The notes under the pieces: generated by a model | What the model was told of the DNA's origin: nothing | Database searches by the model: none | What the model saw: only the letters and a program-made list of their open reading frames with translations | Assembly (NCBI GenBank): GCA_963823505.1 | Contig: CAWGLY010000004.1 | Span: forward strand, 62,001 to 126,000 | Direction: 5' to 3' | Source of the DNA: DATHZQ01 sp963823505 | Lineage (GTDB): Bacteria > Actinomycetota > Acidimicrobiia > Spongiisociales > UBA5794 | Length of the DNA: 64,000 nt | Program-made: the position numbers and the translations under genes | Shown: positions 17,156 to 26,726 of the stretch, piece by piece | Position numbering within the stretch: the first letter of the stretch is position 1 | Layout of the letters: each line of letters begins with the position of its first letter

Positions 17156-18841
17156 TCAGCGGCCGGTGCGGGCACGGATCCTGCGGAGCTGTCCGATCCT
17201 GCAGTCCACGAGGGTGTCCACCTCGGCGGAGGCGGCCGCATGGCCACTGACGGCTTCGACGAAGGCCTTGCCGTCGAGCTCGTACAGCTCGACGTCGGTG
17301 AGGGTGCGCACTGTGGCGGTGCGTTGCACGTGACGCAAGAGAGCGATTTCGCCGATCACGTCACCGGCACCCAAGGTTGTGACGAGCTGGCCATCGTGGA
17401 CGACCGTCACCTCACCCGATTCGACGACGAAAACCGCGTTGCCGGCCGCACCCTCGCTGATGATTTCGGTCCCGGCGACAACAGTGCGCTGAGTGAGGCG
17501 CCGGGCGATGCGCTCGAGCGTGGGCACGGGCAACGCCGAGAACATGGGGCTGCGACGAAGCGTGTCGAGGCGTAGGTCGGGCACGTCGACCATCGCGTCG
17601 ACCTGTTGCAGCTTCACGAGCACGGCAAGTCCGGCGACCGCCCCGATGACCCCGGAGCCGATCAGCGCCGCCTGCACGCCGAAGGCAACGACTCCCCACG
17701 ACGCCAACGCGGCGCCCACACCGAGAGCGCCCCAGTAGACACCTTCGAATGCCCCGAGCACCCTCCCCAGCTCGTCTTCCGGCACGGTGCGCTGGACCAG
17801 GGTCATGGCGGCGATGTCCACCTGCGCTCCGGCGACGCCAATGGTGAAATGGGCGATGAGCACCGCAGCGGACACCGGAAGCAGACCATTCGCCGCCAAC
17901 CCCAATCCGAACACCACCACGCCGAGGGCGAGGTAGCGGCCGAAAGGTCGATTGCGGGCGAGCGACGCCATGGCGATGCTGCCGGCCAAGCCGCCGATGC
18001 CGAGCACGGCGTTGAGCCAGCCGACACCTGCCTCACCCCAATCGATGAGATCAAAAGCCACCACTACCAGCAGCACTTCGCTGACGCCGACGAGGATCGA
18101 CTCGAACGCCCAAGTGCCGATCACCAACCCGGTGCCTGGGTTGCGCCGTATCGCCTTCAGTCCGTCGGCGAACTCACGCACGAAGGCGTTGGCGGTGCCT
18201 CGATCTGACGGCGGGCGACGATCGCTGTGGAGGTTGCCGGCCAGCCCGGCCGCGCCGAGCAAGACGGTGGCCGACACTACGAACACCCACGACGGCTCGG
18301 CAACGAGCAGGATGGCAGCGGCGGTCGCAGGCCCGATGATCGTGCCCAGGTTCTCGGTAGCGCTGGCCAGCGCGTTGGCCGTCGTGAGGTCGCTTGCGCT
18401 GCGAGCCAGCTCAGGCACGAGCGCGCCGTAGGCGGGGTAGAAGGTGGAGGCTGCGACTGCGTCGAGCGCAGCCAGCACGTACACGATGGTGGCAGCCGAG
18501 TCGGCTGAGATCGTATATGCCAGCGCCGCTGCGGTAGCCGTTCTCGCAAGGAATCCCATGGCGAGCACAGTCGACCGGGAGCGGCGGTCGGTGACCACGG
18601 CGACCAGCGGGCCGGACAGCAGCGCCGGCAAGGTTCGCACCACGGTGATGACTCCGACTCCGGCGGCGCCGCCGATGTCGAAGGCGTACACCGACAACGC
18701 GACAAGCACGGCGTACTCGACGGTGTTGTGGGCAAGGGAGGTGAGCTGGAGGCGGCGCAGGTTGCGATCGGCCACGCCGCTGCGGAGCGACGCGACCCGC
18801 AATTTCAGATGAAATACGATGGACGCCAGGTGGCGGGACAC
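17156..18841 (-). CDS. MFS transporter with C-terminal cyclic-nucleotide-binding domain
   Basis: 561 aa. About residues 25-415 form a twelve-span major facilitator with the A-like motif DRRSRST in the loop after TM2. A CNBD/Crp-like beta-roll follows (about 435-540), with FSALPVPTLERIA at its entry, EGAAGNAVFVVESGEV and GDVIGEIALL, the last covering the phosphate-binding cassette position (GEIAL, with R in the RTATV segment). Such a fusion suggests transport gated or tuned by a cyclic nucleotide. The start is a GTG at 18841 with GGGAG upstream. It lies 108 bp downstream of the SARP regulator on the same strand, so the regulator may control it. Confidence 0.88.
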   Translation of the reverse strand: MSRHLASIVFHLKLRVASLRSGVADRNLRRLQLTSLAHNTVEYAVLVALSVYAFDIGGAAGVGVITVVRTLPALLSGPLVAVVTDRRSRSTVLAMGFLARTATAAALAYTISADSAATIVYVLAALDAVAASTFYPAYGALVPELARSASDLTTANALASATENLGTIIGPATAAAILLVAEPSWVFVVSATVLLGAAGLAGNLHSDRRPPSDRGTANAFVREFADGLKAIRRNPGTGLVIGTWAFESILVGVSEVLLVVVAFDLIDWGEAGVGWLNAVLGIGGLAGSIAMASLARNRPFGRYLALGVVVFGLGLAANGLLPVSAAVLIAHFTIGVAGAQVDIAAMTLVQRTVPEDELGRVLGAFEGVYWGALGVGAALASWGVVAFGVQAALIGSGVIGAVAGLAVLVKLQQVDAMVDVPDLRLDTLRRSPMFSALPVPTLERIARRLTQRTVVAGTEIISEGAAGNAVFVVESGEVTVVHDGQLVTTLGAGDVIGEIALLRHVQRTATVRTLTDVELYELDGKAFVEAVSGHAAASAEVDTLVDCRIGQLRRIRARTGR

Positions 18842-18949
18842 AGAACTCCCAGGTCCGGCGAGACCTTAGACGCCGGCGTGGTGAACGTTCCGGGCACTCG
18901 AATCGACCGTGGGCATCCGGCAGAGGTTCACCCCATGGGATCCTCGCCG

Positions 18950-19687
18950 CTACGCACCCACCGCTCGAGCCGCCAACGTGGGATACGGCATCGACGTCGC
19001 AATCCCGAATTCCTGCTCGATGCGACGGCAGTAGTTTCTGTGCTCCAGGAGCGCCTCGGCGTGGCGGCCGTCGGCCTCGAGGGCGATGACGAGCAGTTGG
19101 GCAAATCGGTCGCGCAATGGGTGGGTGTGCACCAGGTCACGCAGCTTGTCCAGGATGCAACTGGCATCGCTCAGACGGATAGCGGCCTCACACACATCGG
19201 CGAGCGCCGACAGACGCAGCTCTTCCAGCCGCGCCACGGCATGATTGAGGAACTCCGCGTAGTGGAGAGTGCCGAAGGCCGGCCCCCGCCACAAGCCGAG
19301 TGCCGCGTCGAGCGTGCGTCGGGCGCCGGCCGGGTCGTCGCCAAGCTGGATCCGGGCCATTCCCGAGAGCCGCTCGAAGCGGACAACATCGGTCTCTTCC
19401 GGATCGATCGCAAGCAGGTAGCCGCCCGTGGTGGTTTGCACGGCGTCGGCCACAGCAGGTGCGAGCGCACGGAGCCGACTGACGTAGACGTGAACAGCAT
19501 GCCCGGGATCTCTCGGAAGATCGTCTTCCCAGAGCGCTTCGATGATGACGTCGATCGAGACCTCGCGTTGTGGATGGAGAGCGAGCAGGGTGAAGACCGT
19601 CCGCACCTGCCGCCGATGTATTGCGGTTTCTGTGCCATCCAACTCGAGCCGGATTGGGCCTAGGAGACCGATGTTGATGCCGCTCAT
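18950..19687 (-). CDS. SARP-type (wHTH-BTAD) transcriptional regulator
   Basis: 245 aa. An OmpR-like winged helix covers about residues 1-95 (GLLGPIRLELDG at the start, HRRQVRTVFTLLAL, ALWEDDLP, VHVYVSRLR), then the bacterial transcriptional activation domain (BTAD, about 100-245, with LWRGPAFGTLHYAEF). SARP proteins bind direct heptamer repeats and activate pathway genes, classically antibiotic clusters. No extra NTPase domain. The ATG at 19687 follows AGGGG; the in-frame ORF upstream to 19750 has no RBS. It precedes the MFS-CNBD gene and follows the giant BTAD-STAND locus, all on the minus strand. Confidence 0.9.
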   Translation of the reverse strand: MSGINIGLLGPIRLELDGTETAIHRRQVRTVFTLLALHPQREVSIDVIIEALWEDDLPRDPGHAVHVYVSRLRALAPAVADAVQTTTGGYLLAIDPEETDVVRFERLSGMARIQLGDDPAGARRTLDAALGLWRGPAFGTLHYAEFLNHAVARLEELRLSALADVCEAAIRLSDASCILDKLRDLVHTHPLRDRFAQLLVIALEADGRHAEALLEHRNYCRRIEQEFGIATSMPYPTLAARAVGA

Positions 19688-19815
19688 GTCGTCCCCTCTG
19701 AAAGACGCTCCAGGTGCCGGGTCCTCGTCAGGATGCCCGGACGCCGTCAACCTACGGGAGCGAGCTTGGAAACGACTTGGAATGGGCGGCGCCTCGTACG
19801 ACTGCGGTCGAGGCC

Positions 19816-22441
19816 TCAGCGGTCGTCACCGCAGGCAGGGTCAAACCGGCTTTCGCCCATCACGTTCGGCCAGCTCCGCGACAGGTCCCAACCGTCGAGC
19901 CACTCGCAGAGCCGGTCGGGCCAGAGCGTCCACTGTGAGTCCCACACCACGGCTCCACCGTTGATATCGACGGCGACGAGTTCGCGTCCCTCGTCGGCGA
20001 ACACCATCGCTCGGACCGCCCCCGAATGGCGCATCTCCCCGACCTGACTCCACGTTGCGACTTCCCACAGACGGATGGCGTTGTCCTGGCTACCCGAGGC
20101 GAGCGTAAGCCCGTCCGGCGACACGGCCATGCCTCGGATGGCGTTGGTGTGGGCGCTCCAGTCCCGGACGACCGTGCCGGTACCCGCATCGACGACAGTG
20201 ATGACTCCCAGTTCGTCGCCGACCGCGACGAGGCCATCGCCCAGCGCAACCACTGCATTGGCCTCGTTTTCGACGATCGGGACATCGATCGTCTGCGTAC
20301 GGGTCGTGAGGTCCCAGACGCGCAGATGCCCGTCGGCGCCGGCGGTGGCGAGGGTCTCATCGTCGAGGAAGGTCGCTGCCTTGAAGCCTTTGCGGTCCTC
20401 GACGGGCAAGCCAAAGGCGGGGTAGAGCGGCTGCAACGTGCGGGGATCTCTGATCACGATCGTGTAGTTGCCGCCAACGCTGACGACCGCTTCGCCACCG
20501 GGCGCCGTTTCGATGTCCCAGACGCCGCCCGGATGATCGGCCAAGAAGCGGACCCCTTCTTCGTCGGCAACTCCCAATTCCCCCTCACTCGTCCCGAAAT
20601 ACGCAGAACCGGGCTCGAGTCCGCTGGTCACGGAAAAGACGTAATCGTCGAGATCGAACGAACGGCCCTCTCCGCTGCTGCGGTCCCAGTGGTAGATCCC
20701 CGCCGCTCCTCCGATCCACGTTGCTTGATCGGTGACCACAACTGACCGGTAGTCGGCGGCGATGCTGCTGGGTGGCGGTTCGGTTCCGAGATGCAGCCGA
20801 TAGAGACGAACGCGATCGCTCACCGCTGCGACGAGAGAGTCGCCACCGGGAGAAAGGGCATGATGCTGCGTCGCCAGTGCTGTCGTGCTCCCGATGGGTA
20901 CCGGGTTCGCCAGGTTGCCTTCGCTGTACGTCCACACCAACACCCCACCGGTACCGGACGAGATGAGTGTCCGACCGTCCGGCGAGAAGGACAGCGATCT
21001 CTGCTGGGCGTCCAGCGGGCCGATCGGCAGTCCGACCGGGGCCAGTGTGCCGGCGTCCCGGACGACGAGGGTCCGGTCTTGGTGCCCGGTGATCACATGA
21101 TCGTCACCTGGTGAGAAGGCCGCGCTCCACACAATCTGCTCCAGGTCCCCGAGGTGGTACGCCAGCAGATCTCCGCTCCTGATGTCCCAGGACGCAATCA
21201 TCAGGGGAGAGCCCATCGTCAAGAGCCGCTTCCCATCTCCGCTGACGGCGACACGTCGGATCTCGAGCGTCTCGGCCCGTGTCTCCGACTCGGATAGGGG
21301 GATCTCGTCGAGGGCGTATTCCAGGACCATGGAAGGTCCGCCTGGTCCGACGCTGAACAAGGTCACCGAAGCCGTCGTGGCCACCACCACGGCGTCATCT
21401 GGGGCGACCACGATGTCGACGATGAGATCGTCGGTGTGCATGATGGGCGTCGCGGCGCGTTGATCGACGTCCCACACCAGGATGTTCCCATCGCTGTCGC
21501 CCGTCACCAATGAGCCATCGTTCGTGAAGGCGATCGCCGAACCATGACCCGAGAGTGGCAGCTCGCCCAAACGGGCCCCGTCGGCGACATCCAGCAGCAC
21601 CACCTGATTGGCTGCACCGGTCACGGCGGCGACGCCGCGGTCCCAGTCGACGGCAACGTGCCCGGCAGCGGATTCGCCGTCATCACCAACCGCTGCACCC
21701 CACACCTCGCGGCCGTTGACGATCCGGCCGATGGGAATCAAGGCCGTCGGCGACGCCTCGATGGCATGCGACTCTGCCAGCCCTATCGCTGCCCCTTCGG
21801 TATCGCCGATGGTCATGAGGTATTCGGCGTCGCCAACCAGCGCAAGTGCCGCCAGCGAGCGCGCCCGTGTCGCCGATGAGGTCGCAAGGACGGCAAGCAC
21901 CATGGCGATGAGCGCGGCCGAAGCGAAGGCTCCCATGATCACGCGGCGGCGGGTGCGGCGGGACCGTGCCTCCTGGTCTCGGTGGGTGATTCCCGCATCG
22001 ATGAACTCGCGCTCTGAGCTGGTCAATGGGAACACTGGTTCTGCGGACCACTCCTCGAACTGCAGGAGCCGCCGGCCGCGGGGGAGCAGGTCGGCGTCGC
22101 GGGAGCCCTTCTCCCACTCGTCGACGGCCGCCGTCAGCCGGCGCTGGATGATCAGAGCCTCGCGTTGTTCCGAGATCCACGTCCTCAGCAGCGACCACTC
22201 GCGCAGCAGCGCCTCGTGAGCGACCTCGACCGTCGGGCCGCGGGACACCGGGTCGCGGTCAAACGTCACCAGCCGGGCTTCCCCGTAGTCGCTCAGCACC
22301 CGATCCAGCCCTTCTCTGTCGAGCCCGAGACTGCGAAGCTCAGACAGGCGGACTCGATGCCGCACGTCGTCGGCGTCATCGGTGACGGACACCAAGCGGA
22401 GGAACACCTGCCGTGCGACCGCCTGGGTCGGCGCATCGAGA
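19816..22441 (-). pseudogene. C-terminal half of frameshifted STAND/WD40 regulator
   Basis: Continuation of the gene starting at 25363, in the +1 frame after an indel near 22441. It encodes the rest of the STAND module (VFLRLV, then a winged-helix-like region with HEALLREW near residue 75 of this part), a single TM helix after RRTRRRVIMG, and about twelve WD40-like blades (VWDVDQ, VWDLTT, IRLWEV) up to the stop. A nominal ATG at 22479 is not a real start: it lies inside codons of the other frame and has no RBS. The reading frame is open over the whole stretch with coding-like composition. The TM implies that the propeller is placed across the membrane from the kinase. Confidence 0.8.
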
Positions 22442-25363
22442 CTCGGCGTAGATCTGCGTGGCTCGCTGTTCGACGGCACCGCGAACTCCGCCGACGCTGT
22501 TGTAGGCGGCGACGGTGATCGAGCCGTCGGTCGATGCTGCTACCAGACCGGCCAGCACGAACTGCATGAGCGGAAGTGCCCCCGGTTGGCCGCGCACGTC
22601 GGCCACGATACGATCCGCCAGCCCCGGCTCGAGACGAATCCCTGCGGCTTCAGCCGGGCGGACGATGGCCTCGGTGAGCTGGTCGGCGTCGGGCGTTCCG
22701 ATGGCCAGGTGCGCATCCCGGACTCGCCCAGACAGCATGTCGTCGACGAGCGGCCGGTCGAAGAAGTCGGCGCGTATCGTTGCGACGACCTCGAGCCGTG
22801 ACTGTGGAGCATCCACAGCCTCGACGAGCGCCGCGACGAAAGCCCGGCGAGTGGCTTCGTCGGTGAGCGAATACAACTCCTCGAACTGGTCGATGACGAG
22901 CACGAGATCGCCGCGGACTCCCTCCACTATGCGTGCGACGAGCCGCGAGAGCCCATCCACATGTGAGCGAAGACTGTCCGCAGCATTCTCCAGCGGCGTC
23001 GTCGCGACCCGGCCCAGTGCGGTGGCGAGCTCATCGAACGGATGTTTGCCCGGCGTCATCACCACCGAGGTCCAAGTTGCGACGTTCCGGCCATGGTTCG
23101 AGGACAACGCCGGCAGCAACCCGGCCCGCACCAGAGAGGACTTGCCCGATCCCGACGGTCCGACCACCGTCACGAACCGATGGTGGGCGACGAGGTCGGC
23201 GAGCTGCTGGATCTCGGTGTTCCGTCCGTAGAAGTCGCGGGCGTCCGCGACGTCGAATGCGGCCAGTCCCTTGTACGGGTTGCGTACCGCCACGGCAGCT
23301 ACCGGGCCTGGGGAGACCGACAGGTCGCCGGCAGACTGCAGCGCCTCCAGGAACTCGCCAACGGACCCAAAGCGCTCACTCGGGTCTACGGCGCAAGCTC
23401 GCCGCAGCGCGTCGGCCATGCCGTGGGGGAGCTGGTCGGTGCCGGCGGTGTCGGGAAATCGACCCGTCAACAAAGCGACAGCCACCGCTCCGAGTGAGTA
23501 GATGTCGGTGCGCTCGTCGATGGGATCCCCGGAGCGCTCCTCGGGCGCCCGGAACGTGGGGGCCGTGGTCGGAATCTCGGAGACCTGTTTCAGGGTCGGT
23601 AGGGCAACGCCGAAGTCGGCGACATAGGCATTGCCGTCCGCATCGAGGAGGATGTTGGCCGGTTTGATGTCGCGGTGGATCACCCCCTCCCGGTGGGCGT
23701 AGCTGAGCGCCGAGCCGACCTGAGCCAGCAACGTCATCGCACGCTCGACGGTCATCTCCCGGTCGGTTGCGTCGGCCAGGCTGCCGCCTGCCATGTGGGG
23801 CATCACGAAGTAGGCCCCTTCGGCGTCACGCCAGAAATCGTGGAGGGAGACGATGTGGGGGTGCTCCAGCCTGGCGACGAGGCGGGCTTCGCTTTCGAAC
23901 CTGCGCACGTACTCGGGGTGGTTGGCGAAGTCGCCACGGATTGCCTTGATGGCGACCTCGCGGCCGACAGACGGCTGGTATGCCCGGTAGACCACGCCGA
24001 AGCGGCCGGCGCCGATCCGTTCTCGCAGCTCGTAGCCGCGGATGGCGTCGCCGGACCCACGTCCCATCTCGGTTGCGGAGGCGTCGGTGCGGAGAGCTGG
24101 GAAGTCGGAGTTCATGCCCTCTGCAACGAGTTGATACGCCGGCAGCGGCGCACCCAGCCCACGAAAGCCATGCTCGCCGAGGTTCAAGATCTGGATGCCG
24201 GCCTCGCTACGCAGTGCGTCCCGGGCCGCCTCAGTCAGGACGATTTGGCCAGGATGACCGGCGGCCATGAACCGCAACGCTCGGAGTAGCGGGGGGCCGT
24301 GGAAGTCACCGGCCTGGGCCTCCACCTCTCCGGCGTCAATCGCCATCCGGACCTCGACGGGCACGAGTCGGTCCCCTTCTGAGTTGAGCCGCCGATGGGC
24401 TGCGACCGCCACCGTGGCGGCAGATCGCACGTCGGCAAACGCCGCCACGGTGGTGTCGCCGGTCCTGCGAAAGATCCGACCGCCGGCTGCTTCCACTGCG
24501 TCGGTGATGACCCGGTCGTGAAGCGCCATTGCTTCGCGTACAGCCTCGCTGCGGAGCTCCCAGAGCTCGGCCGGCACCGAGACGTCGACGGCCAGGAACG
24601 TCACGTTCTGGGTCACCACGTCAGACGCACGCAGCAGATCCGGATCGTGGGTCAAGATCCGATGCTCGAGGTCCTGCAGTTCTGGCGAAGGGTCGACGCC
24701 GAGTTCTTCAACGAGCACATCACGGGTCGCCTGATAGGCGCGCAACGCTTCCGCTTGGCGCCCGTCGCGATAGAGGGCGAGCATGTGGCGCGCACGGGAC
24801 CCTTCGTTCAGTGGGTGCTCCGCTGCCAGTGCTTCCAACTCGCCGATCACCTCACGGTGCCGGCCGTTGGCGAGATCGGCGTCGATGCGCGCCATCACAG
24901 TGGCGATCCGCAAGTCCTCGAGTCGGCGCACTTCACCCTCGAGGCCTGGCACGTCGACGAGGTCCGCGTACGGCCGTCCCCGCCACAACGACAAGGCCTC
25001 CCGTAGCCGCTCGGCAGCTGCGGGTGCGTTGGTCGCCACCAGATCACGACCTTCGCTCGCCAGGCTCTCGAAGAGGACAGCATCGATGTCACCAGGCGTG
25101 GCCTCGAGTCGGTAGGTGCCGCCGTTCCGTTCGATACCGCCACCCAACACCGCTCTGAGGTTTGACACGTAGGAGTGGATCGAAGCGCGCACGGCACTCG
25201 GTGGCGACTCACCCCACACCCCGTCGATGATCTGGTCTGTGGACACGGGTTTGGTGGCGGCGGCGATCAGCATCGCCAACACCGCACGCTGCTTGGGTCC
25301 GCCCAGTGGTGCAGGCGTCCCGTCGGACTCTGCAGCCATCGGCCCCAGCACCAGGAACCTCAT
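22376..25363 (-). pseudogene. N-terminal half: BTAD-cyclase-kinase-STAND regulator (frameshifted)
   Basis: Reads 995 aa before a premature stop. Domains in order: winged helix 1-95; BTAD 100-245; class III nucleotide-cyclase homology domain 252-415, degenerate at the metal site (VDVSVPAELW in place of the usual DIEGST); Ser/Thr kinase 443-685 with Lys473, HRD 563-565 and DFG 583-585; YKGLAAF linker and nSTAND NTPase with P-loop GPSGSGKSS 735-743 and Walker B LVLVIDQFEE. Near 22441 one extra base moves the frame; deleting it gives IYAE-LDAPTQAVARQVF, a normal STAND continuation, and joins the part at 19816-22441 for about 1,850 aa. ATG at 25363 with AGGGTG upstream. Whether the indel is biological or an assembly error is unresolved. 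Confidence 0.85.
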
Positions 25364-25613
25364 ACGGTCACCCTGAGAGGCTCAGCGGATAGGCGAGCCT
25401 CTTGGCGAGCCGGCCGTTGATGCCGGGGCCTGAGCGGCCCGCCCGAAGGGCAGGAGCGGACAGTATCTCTTCGTCCGGCGAGACGACAGCTTGCCCTATT
25501 CACTCGGCTCCTACGCGGCGGCCGCAATCGACAGTCCTGCACAGCCGACTCCCCTCTGTCACAACTACGACCCTACCGAAGGCGGCTTGAAGAGATCTTG
25601 GAACGGGTCTCGG
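25364..25613. other. Upstream region of the BTAD-STAND gene
   Basis: 250 bp between two minus-strand genes. It contains no convincing ORF. TCTGTCACAAC near 25556 resembles the CTGTCAC motif seen upstream of the Uma2 genes but in the opposite orientation. Confidence 0.4.
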
Positions 25614-25937
25614 TCAGTACAGGATGTCGAGTGCGTAGCGAAGCGCCCGGTCGACCGCCATCCGTTGGCCCTCATCGAGGCGACCGACGGGAGCGTCGTC
25701 GAGCGAACTCGCAGGCACCGTGATCACGTTGTCACAATTCACTGCGCACGGTTCTGGGAGGCCTTGATCGGGCCCGATCTCGACCTCGGACCGAATCCCC
25801 CTGATCGTGCGTGTGATCGGAGCACACGTGACCGAGGTCAGCACCGCGATCGCTGCGTTTCGTGTGAGTACACACACAGGCCTTCGACCAGCCGGCGGGC
25901 CGAGGTCAGCCCAGTAGATGTCGTTGCGAGCTACCAC
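25614..25937 (-). CDS. mazF: MazF/PemK-family toxin
   Basis: 107 aa. The N-terminus reads NDIYWADLGPPAGRRPVCVLTRN, the SH3-like MazF core with the conserved GRRPV strand entry; later the T-C-APITRT strand and the VNCDNVITV segment are typical. MazF enzymes are sequence-specific endoribonucleases that cut mRNA or rRNA. The start is a GTG at 25937 embedded in the antitoxin's last codons (7-nt overlap), so translation is coupled to the antitoxin. Length normal. Confidence 0.92.
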   Translation of the reverse strand: MVARNDIYWADLGPPAGRRPVCVLTRNAAIAVLTSVTCAPITRTIRGIRSEVEIGPDQGLPEPCAVNCDNVITVPASSLDDAPVGRLDEGQRMAVDRALRYALDILY

Positions 25938-26182
25938 TCCGGGGCGGTTCCGGCAGCAAGTCGGCGAGCGGACTCAATCAACGATGGATCGGCTGGTTGG
26001 CGCCGGTAGGCAGCGACCAACTCCTGGTCGGCAGTTGCGAGTTCTTCGGCGCTGATCAATGCCTGGGCGCCTCGGCGGAGCAGCTCCGATCGGTTGGTGC
26101 CCAACCGAGTCGCGAGCGCGTCGAGTTGTTCGACGAGAGCATCGTCCAGCTGCACGAGAACTTGCCGTCTGGCCATGACCAT
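25931..26182 (-). CDS. Ribbon-helix-helix antitoxin of MazF
   Basis: 83 aa (81 if the second ATG at 26176 is used). The N-terminal ribbon RRQVLVQLDDALVEQLD and helices TRLGTNRSELLRRGAQAL form an RHH/CopG-like DNA-binding dimer; the C-terminal tail (SLIESARRLAAG) should wrap the MazF toxin. First gene of the toxin-antitoxin operon. The start codon lies inside the CCATATG inverted repeat, consistent with autorepression. Confidence 0.88.
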   Translation of the reverse strand: MVMARRQVLVQLDDALVEQLDALATRLGTNRSELLRRGAQALISAEELATADQELVAAYRRQPADPSLIESARRLAAGTAPEW

Positions 26183-26198
26183 ATGGTATCACATATGG
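26179..26198. promoter_or_regulatory. Inverted-repeat operator at the antitoxin start
   Basis: CCATATG-GTATCA-CATATGG, a perfect 7+7 inverted repeat whose half-sites each contain the self-palindrome CATATG. It overlaps the antitoxin ATG, the expected place for an RHH autoregulatory operator. Confidence 0.65.
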
Positions 26199-26336
26199 GT
26201 TCGGGGGTTTGGGAGCTGCAAGTGCCGAGACGTCGGTTCTTCTATTTCGTAGACGTATCGCCGGCCAGTGACACGACCTCACTCGCCGGCGCGTGTGCGT
26301 AAGGTCGGTGGAGGGCATCTACTGGGAGGTTGGCGC

Positions 26337-26726
26337 ATGAAGCATCCGAACTTGGAGAACATCGAGAAGGCGTATGCCGCGTTTGCCGAGGGAGACATCG
26401 CCACGATCATGGAGTTGTGGACGGACGACATCGTCTGGCACACGGCCGGGAACCACCCGCTGGCGGGCGATCATGCGGGGAAGGATGCGGTGGCCGCCTA
26501 CCTCGGTGGTGTGGTGCAGACAACGGGCGGGACGTTCCGTGCCGAGCTGCAGCACGCCCTCGCCGATGACACCAATGGCTACAGCCTGCACAAGGGCACG
26601 GGGACGAAGGACGGGGAGGAGCTGGAGGGATGGTCCATCCTCGGGTATCGCTTCAGGGACGGCAAGGTCGACGAGATCTGGACCTTCGACTACGACCAGC
26701 GCATCACCGACCGTCTCCTCGGCTGA
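26337..26726 (+). CDS. SnoaL-like / ketosteroid-isomerase-type NTF2 fold protein
   Basis: 129 aa cone-shaped alpha+beta fold: helix LENIEKAYAAFAEGDIATIMEL, strand DDIVWHTAG with the conserved W-H, the GKDAVAAYL helix and four C-terminal strands ending in WTFDYDQ. The family includes isomerases, cyclases and binding proteins; most homologues of this type are uncharacterised. GGGAGG lies 7 nt before the ATG at 26337. Its end overlaps that of the convergent acoC by 23 nt. Confidence 0.87.
   Translation: MKHPNLENIEKAYAAFAEGDIATIMELWTDDIVWHTAGNHPLAGDHAGKDAVAAYLGGVVQTTGGTFRAELQHALADDTNGYSLHKGTGTKDGEELEGWSILGYRFRDGKVDEIWTFDYDQRITDRLLG

Noticed and set aside
22430..22450. Programmed ribosomal frameshift joining the two halves of the STAND gene
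   Set aside because: No slippery heptamer or downstream structure recognised; several other simple indels in the window make mutation or error more likely.
24400..25160. Plus-strand ORFs over the BTAD region
   Set aside because: Arg/Ala/Pro-rich shadows of the regulator.
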